Source: Desulfovibrio sp. JY (GTDB taxonomy: Bacteria; Desulfobacterota; Desulfovibrionia; Desulfovibrionales; Desulfovibrionaceae). From it: a DNA stretch of 64,000 bases. The stretch covers positions 1,612,001-1,676,000 of the forward strand of contig CP082962.1 in assembly GCA_021730285.1 (NCBI GenBank), read 5' to 3'. This document shows, one piece after another, positions 51,893 through 60,957 of the stretch (position 1 is its first letter; the number at the start of each line of letters is the position of its first letter). The notes under the pieces are model-generated. The model was not told where the DNA came from, searched no databases, and saw nothing but the letters and a program-made list of their open reading frames with translations. Both the position numbers and the translations under genes were made by a program.

Positions 51893-52723
51893 TTGAGCGA
51901 GGCCTCCCTGGTACGCTTGCGCGACGGGCTCGGCTGGCTGGCGGTGGCCTTTTGCCTGTGCGTCGGTCTGGCCCTGGCCGATGGTTTCGTCGACAACGCC
52001 CGCACCGGGGCGAACATGGTCTTCCTTTTGCCGGGCGAAACGGCCCGTCTTTCCGGCCCGCTTCCCGCCGATGTGCGGCGTGCCTCGGACCTCGTCCTCG
52101 CCGTGGACCATCCCGGTATCACCGTTGCCGTGACCGGGCAGGAGGCGGGGGGATTTTGGGGCGGCCGCATGTGGCAGGCGACGGTTTCGGCCGCGCCGGA
52201 CGCAGCCCCGGAAACGGGCACGGTGATCGTGCGCGAGCCCGGGACCGACGCCAACAGGCCGGATCAGGCCTTTATCATCCGTGTCTTCGCCGACAAGGCC
52301 AGCCTGGACGACGCCACCAATTCCCGCATCCGGCACCTTTTCGGCGTATCGCCCCTGTTCCTGGCCGGGTGGGGCATGCTTGGCGCGGCGCTTACCGGAG
52401 TGGCTGTTCTCCTGCTGTCGCGGCGGTTGGCCACGATCCGAGCCGTTCGGGGCAAGGCAGTTGTTTTCATGACGAAAAAGACGCCGGACGGGCTGCTTAT
52501 TTGCTTTGGCCTTGGCGCTGACCACGGCCTTGCCCCCGGTTCACACGTGGCCGTGTACGATGCGGCCGGGACGCACGTGGCCATGGCCACGGTGGTGCGG
52601 TGCACGCCGGAAGAGGCCTCGGCCCTGGTGACGGACGAGAAACGGGTCCTCCCGGGCCACATCGTTACGAAGCCCGTGAAAGAAGGGAAGAGGGGGGAAG
52701 GTGCGAGAGGGGAAACCCTTTAA
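51893..52723 (+). CDS. Membrane protein with TTG start, unknown function
   Basis: 276 residues if started at TTG 51893, which has AGAGGTG just upstream; no ATG fits in frame. TM1 (about 10-30), a periplasmic section, TM2 near the centre (PLFLAGWGMLGAALTGVAVLLL), then a soluble C-terminal domain (GLAPGSHVAVYDAAGTHVAMATVV) resembling small beta-barrels. The last codons (GARGETL) fall in hairpin A6, so the natural stop may lie in a repeat. It is divergent from the sensor gene. Confidence 0.55.
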   Translation: MSEASLVRLRDGLGWLAVAFCLCVGLALADGFVDNARTGANMVFLLPGETARLSGPLPADVRRASDLVLAVDHPGITVAVTGQEAGGFWGGRMWQATVSAAPDAAPETGTVIVREPGTDANRPDQAFIIRVFADKASLDDATNSRIRHLFGVSPLFLAGWGMLGAALTGVAVLLLSRRLATIRAVRGKAVVFMTKKTPDGLLICFGLGADHGLAPGSHVAVYDAAGTHVAMATVVRCTPEEASALVTDEKRVLPGHIVTKPVKEGKRGEGARGETL

Positions 52724-52743
52724 AAAGGGTTCTCCCCTCTCGC
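52703..52743 (+). terminator. Hairpin A6, family-A palindrome overlapping a CDS 3' end
   Basis: GCGAGAGGGGAAACCCTTT pairs with AAAGGGTTCTCCCCTCTCGC. The stop codon of the preceding gene lies inside it. It faces B6 across an 85-base spacer. Confidence 0.55.
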
Positions 52744-52828
52744 GCTCTCCCCTTCCTAAAGTCTTTAATGGTTACGGCTGGTTTATCGATAGCAAGCTGT
52801 TATTGTTAAAGGTCTTTGGAAAGGGGGT

Positions 52829-52868
52829 CCGGGGGGAGAACCTTTCTGCAAGAAAGGTTTCCCCCCGG
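52829..52868 (-). terminator. Hairpin B6, family-B gene-end palindrome
   Basis: CCGGGGGGAGAACCTTTCT and AGAAAGGTTTCCCCCCGG form a strong stem around GCA. It lies 14 bases past the superoxide dismutase stop, pairing with A6. Confidence 0.6.
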
Positions 52869-52881
52869 TTCCCTCCCCACC

Positions 52882-53592
52882 TTATCCCAGATTCTTGGAC
52901 GCGAAGTCCCAGTTGACGAGTTTGTTCAGGACGCCGGCCACGTAGTCGGCCCGCCGGTTCTGGTAATCCAGGTAGTAGGCGTGTTCCCAGACGTCGATGA
53001 CCCAAAGCGGCTTCAGGCCGTCCTGCATGGGATTGCCGGCGTTGCCGGTGGCAACCACCTTGAGCTTGCCGTCGCCGTCGGCCACGAGCCAGGCCCAGCC
53101 GCTGCCGAAAACGGAAGTGGCAGCCGTGGCCAGGGCCTTTTTGCAGGCGTCGGCGCTGCCGAAGGAGGCGTCCACGGCCTTGGCCAGCTTGCCCGTGGGC
53201 GCGCCGCCGCCGCCGGGTTTGAGGCCGTTCCAGTAGAAGACGTGGTTCCAGGCCTGGGCGGCGTTGTGGAAAATCGGCGTCAGTTTGGGGTCCTTGGCCG
53301 CGGCCAGGAAGACCTTGTCCAGGGGCTGGCCGGCAAGCGGGCTTTCCGCCACCAGTTTATTGGCGTTTTTGAAATAGCCAAGTGTGTGCTTGCCGTAGTG
53401 AAAGCTTACTGTGCGGCCGGAGATGACCGGCTCCAGGGCGTTTTCCGGATAGGGCAGGGGCGGGGCGGCAAAGGCCTCGGCCCAGGCCTGGCCTGGCAGG
53501 ATCATGCCTCCGGCCAGGAGCAGAAGCCCCGAGCCGGCGGCCAGTTTCAGGACATTGCGGCGGGAAAAAGACGTGGCGCACTGGGCGTGCAT
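52882..53592 (-). CDS. Tat-exported Fe/Mn superoxide dismutase
   Basis: 236 residues. The N-terminus has a twin-arginine signal (SRRNVLKLAAGSGLLLL), placing the enzyme in the periplasm. The metal ligands are present: His65 in SFHYGKH, His117 in WNHVFYW, Asp200 and His204 in DVWEHAYY. It converts superoxide to peroxide and oxygen. In Desulfovibrio an exported FeSOD is known. Start by AAGGAGGAG upstream. The metal (Fe or Mn) cannot be decided by eye. Confidence 0.93.
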   Translation of the reverse strand: MHAQCATSFSRRNVLKLAAGSGLLLLAGGMILPGQAWAEAFAAPPLPYPENALEPVISGRTVSFHYGKHTLGYFKNANKLVAESPLAGQPLDKVFLAAAKDPKLTPIFHNAAQAWNHVFYWNGLKPGGGGAPTGKLAKAVDASFGSADACKKALATAATSVFGSGWAWLVADGDGKLKVVATGNAGNPMQDGLKPLWVIDVWEHAYYLDYQNRRADYVAGVLNKLVNWDFASKNLG

Positions 53593-53736
53593 GACGCTCC
53601 TCCTTGGTTCGATCCGCCCTCCTGGGGCGAAACGTCGCTTGGAACCCTGCGGACCACGCCGGGATGGCATGGTCCGCAGGGAAGTAACGTCAGTATTGCC
53701 AGATTCACGATCAAAGGGGAACGATAAAGAAACCGC

Positions 53737-54435
53737 TTACTCTTGTTTGTCGACGGCCGGTGGCGCGATGTGGCCGGAACTGTCCGGTTTCTCAGGCTGA
53801 TCCGGTTTGGCTGCGTCCGGGGCCGGTTTCGTTACGTTGGGAGTGAGGCTCCCCTCGGGGCGCTGCTGGCCGTCGAAGTCGGGCGGCGGTGGCGGCGGAT
53901 AATCGTCCATGCCGGGTGGCGGCGGGGGGCGATGCCCGTCGTATCCATCGGGTGGCGGCGGTGGCGGGCGATGCCCGTCGTATCCATCGGGTGGCGGTGG
54001 CGGGGGGCGATGCCCCTCGAATCCGTCGGGCGGCGGGGGCGGCGGACCGAAACGCCCTATGGCCTTGCGGCGGCGCTCGAGTCTGTTGATGAGCGCGGTG
54101 AATTTTTCCTGCTGGGCGGGCGTGAGCAGCTTTCTGATGTCTTCGTTGTTTTTGTCAAAGATCTTGCGAAGTTTTGGCTCCTGCTCCTGGCGAACCTTGG
54201 CCAGGGCATCGGCGGTATCGAGCACGATGGGTCGGAGTTTCTCCTGCTGTTTCTTGGTCAGGTCCAGATCGTCCGACATATGGCGTACCACCATCTCGGC
54301 AAAATGCCTGGGGTCGCCATGGAGCAGGTTGAGCCTCCCCCGTTCGGCCAGATACCGCGAGCCGAAAAAGCCCATCACCACGCCCGAGGCAAAAAGAACA
54401 AGCCCGGCCAGCACCTTGGTTGCTATTGCCTTCAT
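53737..54435 (-). CDS. LTxxQ-type periplasmic protein with a Pro-rich repeat tail
   Basis: 232 residues. A single N-terminal membrane segment (about 8-25), then a helical Spy/CpxP-like region (DDLDLTKKQQEKLRPIV and LLTPAQQEKFTALINRL). Residues 131-194 are proline-rich with three copies of a 13-residue unit like PPPPPPDGYDGHR (39-bp DNA repeats, 53880-54045), then a charged tail. Such proteins sense metals or misfolded protein at the envelope. It is last in an operon with ECF sigma and anti-sigma. Confidence 0.7.
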   Translation of the reverse strand: MKAIATKVLAGLVLFASGVVMGFFGSRYLAERGRLNLLHGDPRHFAEMVVRHMSDDLDLTKKQQEKLRPIVLDTADALAKVRQEQEPKLRKIFDKNNEDIRKLLTPAQQEKFTALINRLERRRKAIGRFGPPPPPPDGFEGHRPPPPPPDGYDGHRPPPPPPDGYDGHRPPPPPGMDDYPPPPPPDFDGQQRPEGSLTPNVTKPAPDAAKPDQPEKPDSSGHIAPPAVDKQE

Positions 54436-54444
54436 GCCCGTGCC

Positions 54445-54750
54445 CTACACGCCAAGGAGGGAAACCAGCACTTGGCCGTTGGGGTCGAAGAACAGGAAGC
54501 GTCCGAATTCTTCTTCCAGGCCCGAGCCGAAAAACAGGACGAACAGCACCGTGGCCGCGGCCAACATGCCGGCGCCGGCGGCCATGCGCCACAGCACGCC
54601 GTTCGTTTCCTCGGCCTCGGGCGCGGCCTTGATGGCGGCCAGCACCGCCTCCGGCAGCCCGGGATCGAGGACAGGGGGCTCCCGGCGGGTATGGGCGGCT
54701 CGCAGTACCGCTTCCAGGCGATCGATACGCCGTGTTTCGTTTCCGTCCAT
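54445..54750 (-). CDS. Small membrane anti-sigma-like protein
   Basis: 101 residues. Acidic/basic cytoplasmic N-terminus (about 1-55), one membrane segment (AAGAGMLAAATVLFVLFF), and a short periplasmic tail. Position right after the ECF sigma gene and this topology suggest the anti-sigma factor, though no ZAS domain is recognised. AAGGAGG lies before the ATG. Confidence 0.55.
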   Translation of the reverse strand: MDGNETRRIDRLEAVLRAAHTRREPPVLDPGLPEAVLAAIKAAPEAEETNGVLWRMAAGAGMLAAATVLFVLFFGSGLEEEFGRFLFFDPNGQVLVSLLGV

Positions 54751-54760
54751 GGATTCCTCC

Positions 54761-55351
54761 TTACGTGCCAAAAACGCCGCCTAACAGTTCGCGCAGTTTT
54801 TTCCTGGCCCGAAACGCCCGCACCTTGACGTTGGGAACGCTTATGCCGAGCATTTCCGCTGCTTCGGCCACAGGGCGTTCCTCCAGGTGCGTCAGCGTCA
54901 CGACCATGCGGTCCGTGGGCGAGAGCCTGTCCATGGCCCAGGCCAAGAGTTCCTTGGCCTCTCGCCGCGAGGCGGTTTCCTCGGCCGCTTCGCTGCTTTC
55001 CAGCGCGGCCGCTTCTTCCACGAACGCCCGGCATTCGTCGGACAGTTCGCTTTCGGGCCGTTCCCGGCGTCGATACTCCGCCCGCCAGAAGTCGTGGCAG
55101 GTGCGCACCGCCACCTTGGCCAGCCAGTGGCCGAAAGGGCTGTCCCCCCGGTACCCGGACAGGGAACGGTAGGCCCGCACGAACACCTCGTGCGCCAACT
55201 CGCCGACCCTGTCCCGGGGCGCATGCCCGGCGACGATGCCGGACACGCGCCCCTGGTACTTCGTTACGAGCCTGGCGTAGGCGTCCACGTCGCCCGCCCG
55301 GATTTCCGAAAGGACCCGGGCATCCTCCATGTCCACCAACGCTTCGGCCAT
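54761..55351 (-). CDS. ECF-type RNA polymerase sigma factor
   Basis: 196 residues with sigma region 2 (ARVLSEIRAGDVDAYARLV and HEVFVRAYRSLSG) and region 4 (AEMLGISVPNVKVRAFRA). It starts just 13 bases after the upstream LTxxQ gene and is followed by the anti-sigma gene, so the four genes (55865 to 53737) act as one envelope-stress unit. I could not find its own target promoter by eye. Confidence 0.9.
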   Translation of the reverse strand: MAEALVDMEDARVLSEIRAGDVDAYARLVTKYQGRVSGIVAGHAPRDRVGELAHEVFVRAYRSLSGYRGDSPFGHWLAKVAVRTCHDFWRAEYRRRERPESELSDECRAFVEEAAALESSEAAEETASRREAKELLAWAMDRLSPTDRMVVTLTHLEERPVAEAAEMLGISVPNVKVRAFRARKKLRELLGGVFGT

Positions 55352-55364
55352 AACGCTCCGGAGT

Positions 55365-55865
55365 TTATTTCGCCGGGCCAGCGTGGGCGTTGATCCAGTC
55401 ATCGACCAGCTCGCGGTCGGCATGAAATGGTCCCCTTGCGTTGGGCGGCGGAGGGGGCATTTCCCCTTCGTTCCACTGTTTGCGCTGCTCAGGCGTCAGC
55501 ACGGCCAGGGTCTTGGCCTTGACCTTCCCCCGCAACACGGCCAACTCCTCGCCGGCGGCCGCGATCTTGCGGCTGGCCTGCCGGATGCGCTGTTCGTTGC
55601 CGGGATCGGTGCGCATGATTTCGCGCATGGTGTCGAAAGCCTCGTGCATGCCCTGGCCCGCCGTTTGGAATGCCGCTTGATTCTGCTTGAGGATCACGGC
55701 GACTTCGTGCTTCTGAGCGTCGGACAGGTTAAGCGATAACAGGCGTCCGAGCAATCCCACCGGTCCGGGACCGCCCGGGCCACCCGGGCCCGGACCGGCC
55801 GCCACGGCGTAGGCGGAGCCGGCCAGGATGGCCAGCGTAAGCAGGCCGTAAAACAATTTTCTCAT
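55365..55865 (-). CDS. LTxxQ-type (Spy/CpxP-like) periplasmic protein
   Basis: 166 residues with a signal peptide (to about residue 22), Gly-Pro-rich linker, then a helical region LNLSDAQKHEVAVILKQ and LTPEQRKQWNEGEMPPPPP. It is the first gene of the ECF operon. Spy-like proteins act as chaperones or metal sensors; with the pro-rich relative at the end of the operon, it may feed signals to the anti-sigma. Confidence 0.75.
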   Translation of the reverse strand: MRKLFYGLLTLAILAGSAYAVAAGPGPGGPGGPGPVGLLGRLLSLNLSDAQKHEVAVILKQNQAAFQTAGQGMHEAFDTMREIMRTDPGNEQRIRQASRKIAAAGEELAVLRGKVKAKTLAVLTPEQRKQWNEGEMPPPPPNARGPFHADRELVDDWINAHAGPAK

Positions 55866-56081
55866 GGGAATGACCTCCCGCATGAATTGGACGACCTTGG
55901 CCGTCCGTTTCGCGTTTGGTCGGCTTCTGCGGGCAGGGGGTTACAGGCATCGGCGGCGGGACGGAACGATTGGCCTGAATTCGGGACGCGGGCTCGTTTC
56001 CCAACATCCAAGTCGCGTTTAGAAGAAGAGAACTGTGCTCTAACTCCTTAAAAAAATTAAAAAGTTGAGGAAGGGGAGAGC

Positions 56082-56124
56082 GCGAGAGGGGCTACTGCCC
56101 TTTTCAAAGGGTTTCCCCTCTCGC
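56082..56124 (-). terminator. Hairpin A7, family-A gene-end palindrome (imperfect)
   Basis: Left arm GCGAGAGGGG and right arm CCCCTCTCGC are intact, with mismatches in the middle. In reverse orientation 15 bases past the aldolase stop. Confidence 0.6.
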
Positions 56125-56138
56125 ACTTCTTCCGCCTC

Positions 56139-57191
56139 TTAAGCCACGGTCACGTCCTTGCACAGATACACGTCCTGGATGGCGTGGAGGAGTTTGACGC
56201 CTTCGGCCATGGGACGCTGGAAGGCCTTGCGGCCGGAAATGAGGCCCATGCCGCCGGCCCGCTTGTTGATGACCGCGGTGCGCACCGCGTCGGCGAAATC
56301 CGCCTTTCCGGACGCGCCGCCGGAATTGATGAGCCCGATGCGGCCCATGTAGCAGTTGGCCACCTGGTAGCGGGTGAGATCGATGGGATGGTCGGTGGTC
56401 AGCTCGGAGTAGACCCGTTTGTCGGTCTTGCCGAAGCCTATGGCGGTGTAGCCGCCATTGTTGGTGGCCTGCTTCTGCTTGACCACGTCGGCTCCGATGG
56501 TGGCGGCGAGGTGGTTGGCCTGGCCGGTGAGGTCGGCCGAGGTGTGGTAGTCCACGCCGCCCTTCACGTAGGCGGGATTGCGCAGGTAGGCCCAAAGGAC
56601 GCAGGCCATGCCGAGATCGTGGGCCCGGGCAAAGGCCTCGGAGACTTCCTGGATCTGGCGGCGGCATTCGGGCGAACCGAAATAGACCGTGGCGCCGACC
56701 GCGACGGCTCCCATGTCGAAGGCCTGCTCCACCGAGGCGAAAAGCGTCTGGTCGTGGATGGCGGGGAGGCTAAGGAGCTCGTTGTGGTTGATTTTGAGCA
56801 GGAAGGGGATCTTGTGGGCGTATTTGCGGGCCACGCTGCCGAGCACGCCGAGGGTCGAGGCCACGGCGTTGCAGCCGGCCTCGATGGCCAGTTTCACGAT
56901 GTTTTCCGGGTCGAAATAGGCCGGATTGGGGGCGAAGGACGCCGCGCCGGAATGCTCGACGCCCTGGTCCACGGGCAGAATCGACATGAAGCCCGTGCCG
57001 CCCAGGCGTCCGTGGCCGATCATGGTGGCCAGGGAGCGCACAACGGGTACGGACCGGTCGGTCTGGACGAAGATGTCGTCGATGTAGCCCGGACCGGGCA
57101 GGTGGAGTTGTTCCTTGGGAATGGTTTTGCAGACATGGGAGAGCAGCGACTCGGCCTCGTCGCCGAGAAGCTCGGTAATCTTGTCGATCAT
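56139..57191 (-). CDS. Class I fructose-bisphosphate aldolase, DhnA/archaeal type
   Basis: 350 residues with the DhnA pattern: [10 protein letters not shown] near the start of the barrel, [26 protein letters not shown] and, late in the barrel, [13 protein letters not shown]. These enzymes cleave fructose-1,6-bisphosphate to triose phosphates using a Schiff-base lysine. It stands alone; AAGGAGG precedes the start at 57191. A related transaldolase-like or ADH synthase activity is known in this family but is less likely. Confidence 0.85.
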   Translation of the reverse strand: MIDKITELLGDEAESLLSHVCKTIPKEQLHLPGPGYIDDIFVQTDRSVPVVRSLATMIGHGRLGGTGFMSILPVDQGVEHSGAASFAPNPAYFDPENIVKLAIEAGCNAVASTLGVLGSVARKYAHKIPFLLKINHNELLSLPAIHDQTLFASVEQAFDMGAVAVGATVYFGSPECRRQIQEVSEAFARAHDLGMACVLWAYLRNPAYVKGGVDYHTSADLTGQANHLAATIGADVVKQKQATNNGGYTAIGFGKTDKRVYSELTTDHPIDLTRYQVANCYMGRIGLINSGGASGKADFADAVRTAVINKRAGGMGLISGRKAFQRPMAEGVKLLHAIQDVYLCKDVTVA

Positions 57192-57343
57192 GGTGGCGGC
57201 CTCCTTTGGCTGACTCTGGCGGAACATAGCGCGGAGTTACGGCCGGTGACAACGCAAAAACGCCGGCAGCGAGGCATCATGCCCGCCGTGGCGGGGCGGC
57301 GGGCGACGGCGAGGCGACGGTTGGGCCACGTTTCGAGGCCGGA

Positions 57344-58270
57344 TTACGCCTTGGCCGACCCGCGCCGCCACCACTTGGCCAGGGTCACGCCGGCCAGGTT
57401 TTGCTCCAGGCTGAAAAGCGCTCCGGGCAGGGCCGTCTGGGCCGTGAAATAGGCCTTGGCCAGGGCCACGCCGAGGCCGGAATTCTGCATGCCCACTTCC
57501 ACGGCGATGGCGATGCGGTCGGCGCGGCTGGCGGTGAAGGGGCAGGCCCCGGCATAGCCCAGGGCGAATCCCGACAGGTTGTGCAGCGTCACCGCCAGGA
57601 TGACCGTTCCCGGAAAGGCCAGCACGGTGTCGCGGTTGAGGCCCATCACGCAGGCCACGACCAGGGCGATGGTCACCATGGATACGGCCGGGAACACGGC
57701 CAGCACCGGTTCCAGACGTCGCCGCAGCAGCCGGCGCAAAATGAGCCCGTCGATGACCGGGAAGGCCACGATCCAGAAGACCGAGGCCATCATGGCCCAA
57801 AAATCCACATGCACCCGCGCTCCGGCCAGCCCCGCCACCAGGGCCGGGGTGACCAGCGGCGCGGCCAGGGTCGAAACCAGGGTCATGGTCACGGACAGGG
57901 CCAGATTGCCGCCGGCGAGGTAGGTGATGACGTTGGAAGCCGTACCGCCGGGGCAGGCCCCGACCAGGATGACGCCAAGCGCCGCCGCCGGGGGAAGGCC
58001 GAAAAGCCGGGACAGCAGCCAGGCCAGGGCCGGCATGACGGTGAACTGCAACAGCGCCCCGACGCCGACCACCTTCCAGCGCGGCACGAGGCGGGCGAAC
58101 TCCTCGAAGGTGAGCGACAGCCCCATGCCGAACATGATGACGCCAAGGGCCGGAGCGATGTAGGGCGCGATCCAAGTGAAAAGGCCGGGGACGACCATGG
58201 CCAGGGCGGAAAGGCCTACGGCCAGGGGTAAAAAAGCCCTTTCGACGCGTCGAGCGATGGAAATGAGCAT
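57344..58270 (-). CDS. BASS-family sodium:organic-acid symporter
   Basis: 308 residues with about nine or ten membrane segments. Family marks: VLVGACPGGTASNVITYLAGGN, EVGMQNSGLGVALA. The family carries bile acids, pantothenate or keto acids with Na+; the substrate here is unknown. The start at 58270 lacks a strong ribosome binding site but is the first methionine ahead of the transmembrane region. Confidence 0.85.
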   Translation of the reverse strand: MLISIARRVERAFLPLAVGLSALAMVVPGLFTWIAPYIAPALGVIMFGMGLSLTFEEFARLVPRWKVVGVGALLQFTVMPALAWLLSRLFGLPPAAALGVILVGACPGGTASNVITYLAGGNLALSVTMTLVSTLAAPLVTPALVAGLAGARVHVDFWAMMASVFWIVAFPVIDGLILRRLLRRRLEPVLAVFPAVSMVTIALVVACVMGLNRDTVLAFPGTVILAVTLHNLSGFALGYAGACPFTASRADRIAIAVEVGMQNSGLGVALAKAYFTAQTALPGALFSLEQNLAGVTLAKWWRRGSAKA

Positions 58271-58373
58271 GGGCGGCAGGTAGCCCGCCGACAAAAAGCG
58301 GTCAAGTCGTCTGGGGGGGAAGGGGGGGGCCGGAAGGGATGGTGTCGAAAAGGGGACGGTTTCTTTTGAGTGG

Positions 58374-58452
58374 GGGCCGGTGGGAGGGTGCGCGGACGCG
58401 CGGCGCATATTTGAAGAATACGCCTTCGCGCCGCGCACCCTCCCACCGGCCC
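58374..58452. repeat. Long perfect hairpin with 22-bp arms
   Basis: The arms at 58374-58395 and 58431-58452 are exact complements (GGTGGGAGGGTGCGCGG core) around a 35-base centre that also has weaker pairing. Three degenerate tandem units of 31-33 bp follow (58451-58542, core GGACACTCCGGCCATCG). No gene is seen between the transporter start and the zinc dehydrogenase stop. Confidence 0.55.
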
Positions 58453-58574
58453 TGGACACTCCGGCCATCGCCGACCACCGTCCTTGGACACACCGGTCAT
58501 CGTCGGCCCTCGGTCCTGGACACTCCGGCCATCGCCGAAAACAATGCCCTCGCCCCAGGTTTCCAAGGCGGCCG

Positions 58575-58670
58575 ATCGGCCACGCAACGCAGACGAGGCG
58601 GCAATTCGTAGAGTTTGGCCGGCAGATCGAAAAATGCCCACCACGCAACACATACGCGGCGGCAATCCCT
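58575..58670. repeat. Pair of degenerate direct repeats
   Basis: CCACGCAACGCAGACGAGGC and CCACGCAACACATACGCGGC open two related copies of about 35 bp. They lie in the same gene-free stretch as the long hairpin. Confidence 0.4.
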
Positions 58671-58725
58671 ACGAGATGGTCGCCGCTTGAGCCTCCACCC
58701 CCATTGAAAGTTTTGGAAGGGGGGT

Positions 58726-58761
58726 CCGGGGGGAAACTTTTTCCAAAAAGTTGCCCCCCGG
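58726..58761 (-). terminator. Hairpin B7, family-B gene-end palindrome
   Basis: CCGGGGGGAAACTTTTT pairs with AAAAAGTTGCCCCCCGG with one mismatch. It lies 31 bases past the stop of the zinc dehydrogenase gene on the minus strand. Confidence 0.6.
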
Positions 58762-58792
58762 CCGCCGGAGGCGTCCCACCTCCTCCTCCCTT

Positions 58793-60004
58793 CTACCTTA
58801 AATCGAACGCCACCTTGACGCTGCCCGTGGTACGCTTGTCGAAGGCGGTGCGAAAGGCGTCCGCGTAGGCTTCCAGGCGGAAGGTGTGGGTGAGCAGTCC
58901 CTTGGTCGGGTAGTTGCCCGAGGCGAGGAGGGTGAGGGCCAGGGCATAGGTACGCACGCGCTCGCCGGGGTGGCGCGGATCGGGCGCTTCGGCGCAGCCC
59001 GACGAACCGGCCACGGTCAGTTCCCGGAACCACAGGCTGGAGATATCCACATCTTTCAGGCGCGCCCCGGCCCCGACCATGACGTATTTGCCGCCGGCGC
59101 GAAGGGCGAGCAGCCCGGTCTCGAAGGTGGACGACGCGCCCACGCAGTCGAAGACCATGTCCACGCCGCCCTCGATGTTGCCGCCGCCGAGGCTCGTGGC
59201 CACGAAGCGTCCGCCGATGGCCGCGGCCAGATCCTTTTTGTTTTTCGCCCGGACGATGGCGTCCGCGCCGCCGGCTTCGGCCAGGGCCGCCTGCACGGGA
59301 TGGCGCGCCGTGACCAGCACTTTGGCGTCGCTGCCGAGTCCGCGCAGGCAGCGCACCACATGCTGGCCCAGGATGCCCGCGCCCATGACCAGCACCGTCG
59401 CTCCCGGGGCCGGGAAATGTTCGAGCACGGGCTGGAGCGCCGAGGCCAGGGAGTCGGTCAGCACCGCGTCCTCGTCGGAAAGCCCGTCCGGCACCGGCAG
59501 GATGCGCGAGGGATGGGCGGCCGTGCGTTCGGCCATGGCCCCGCCGGCGCGGCGGGTGAAGCCCAGAAACGACCCCGGCGGCAGGTCGCCGTCGAGAAAA
59601 CGCTCGCAGCGGTTGTAATGCCCTTCGCGGCATGGCCCGCACGGCGGCAATCCCCGCACGGCGCAGGGCAGCCCCGGCTCGACCACCACCCGTGTTCCGG
59701 CGGCAAGGCTGATTTCCGGCGCGTCCTCGGCCAGATCGGCCACCATCTCGTGGCCCAGGATGAAGGGCAGGCTGGCGTAGGGCTCGAGCAACGGCGATTC
59801 CTTGCCGCGCAGGAGCCCCAGGTCCGAGCCGCAGATGCCGCACAGCCGGGGGACAAGCGGCAGCCAGCCTTTCGGCGGATCGAAGGGCACGGTGGCCAGT
59901 CCCAACGGGGCCAGCCAGGGGAAAAAGCGCCTGGGCGCGACCCGGGAGGCGGCGGCGCAGGCAAGATAGCGCGCGACGCTGCGGCGATAGACCAATGCCT
60001 TCAT
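58793..60004 (-). CDS. Zinc-dependent medium-chain dehydrogenase
   Basis: 403 residues of the MDR family. Catalytic zinc ligands in LCGICGSDLG and ILGHEMV, structural cysteines in CGPCREGHYNRC, and the Rossmann motif VMGAGILGQHVV. It probably oxidises an alcohol or sugar alcohol with NAD(P)+. N-terminal residues 1-45 are longer and more basic than usual. It is divergent from the CBS gene and ends at hairpin B7. Confidence 0.85.
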   Translation of the reverse strand: MKALVYRRSVARYLACAAASRVAPRRFFPWLAPLGLATVPFDPPKGWLPLVPRLCGICGSDLGLLRGKESPLLEPYASLPFILGHEMVADLAEDAPEISLAAGTRVVVEPGLPCAVRGLPPCGPCREGHYNRCERFLDGDLPPGSFLGFTRRAGGAMAERTAAHPSRILPVPDGLSDEDAVLTDSLASALQPVLEHFPAPGATVLVMGAGILGQHVVRCLRGLGSDAKVLVTARHPVQAALAEAGGADAIVRAKNKKDLAAAIGGRFVATSLGGGNIEGGVDMVFDCVGASSTFETGLLALRAGGKYVMVGAGARLKDVDISSLWFRELTVAGSSGCAEAPDPRHPGERVRTYALALTLLASGNYPTKGLLTHTFRLEAYADAFRTAFDKRTTGSVKVAFDLR

Positions 60005-60163
60005 GGATGATATCCTTTAATTGCCCGGGAGAGGGGTGAATGGCTTGAAATCACGGCGCAATCACGTATAAGGGAGCGACCTTTTCCGGCGCTTCGCCGC
60101 CGCGCGACATCCGGGCCATATACCACAAGCGGCCCATCCTCAAGGACCGACAAGGAGACGCAC

Positions 60164-60826
60164 ATGCTGATTAAGGATTGGATGAGCAAATCCCCGGTCA
60201 CGGCCAAGCCCGCCACCTCCATCATGAAGGCGGCCAAGATGATGAAGGAGAACGGCTACCACCGCCTGCCCGTGATCGACGAAAACGGCCGGCTGGTCGG
60301 CATCGTCTCCGACCGGGACATCAAGGAAGCCTCTCCCTCCAAGGCCACGACGCTCGACATGCATGAGCTGTATTACCTGCTCTCCGAAATAAAAATCGGC
60401 GACATCATGACCAAAACCGTCGTCTCCGTCGGGCCGGACGACACCGTGGAAAAGGCGGCGGTGCTGCTTTTGCGCCACAACATCGGCGGACTGCCCGTTG
60501 TCGACGGGGACAACAAGGTGGTCGGCGTCATCACCGACAGCGATATCTTCAAGGTGCTCGTGAGCATCACCGGCGTCTTGAACGGCGGCCTGCAATTCGC
60601 CCTGGACCTGCCCGACATCTCGGGCAGCCTCAAGAGCGTGCTCGACGACCTCAAGACCCACGACGTGCGCATAATCAGCATTCTGACGTCCTACGACGAG
60701 GCCGCCCCCGGCCGGCGCACGGTCTATATCCGCGTACACCCCATCGACGAAGCCCAGGCCAAGAGCGTCGTCGACCGCCTGGCGGCCAATCATCACCTGC
60801 TCTACTGGGCCAAAGACAATTTCTAG
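60164..60826 (+). CDS. Tandem CBS-domain protein with a C-terminal ACT-like region
   Basis: 220 residues. Two CBS domains (about 5-60 and 80-145; motifs VIDENGRLVGIVSDRDI and VVDGDNKVVGVITDSDI) form a nucleotide-sensing pair, then a beta-alpha region (RIISILTSYDEAAPGRRTVYIRV) like an ACT domain, similar to AcuB-type proteins. It may sense adenine nucleotides and regulate a partner; none is encoded next to it. AAGGAGACG precedes the start. Confidence 0.85.
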   Translation: MLIKDWMSKSPVTAKPATSIMKAAKMMKENGYHRLPVIDENGRLVGIVSDRDIKEASPSKATTLDMHELYYLLSEIKIGDIMTKTVVSVGPDDTVEKAAVLLLRHNIGGLPVVDGDNKVVGVITDSDIFKVLVSITGVLNGGLQFALDLPDISGSLKSVLDDLKTHDVRIISILTSYDEAAPGRRTVYIRVHPIDEAQAKSVVDRLAANHHLLYWAKDNF

Positions 60827-60957
60827 CCTCCCGCTGTCCCGTCCGGGCCGTCTTCGCGGTCCGGGCGGTTGACGCCCGTCCGATCGTGCCTATTTTCCAG
60901 AAAGCTTCCAGCCGTTCAGCCGTCCAACCGGCGACGGTTGCGCACAAGGAGACGCTG

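Noticed and set aside
55866..56030. Promoter of the ECF operon with a GGAAAC-type -35 box
   Set aside because: GGGAAAC occurs at the right distance class, but no -10 match with correct spacing could be made; only guesswork.
58451..58542. CRISPR-like array
   Set aside because: Only three degenerate units with no unique spacers of constant length and no cas genes nearby.
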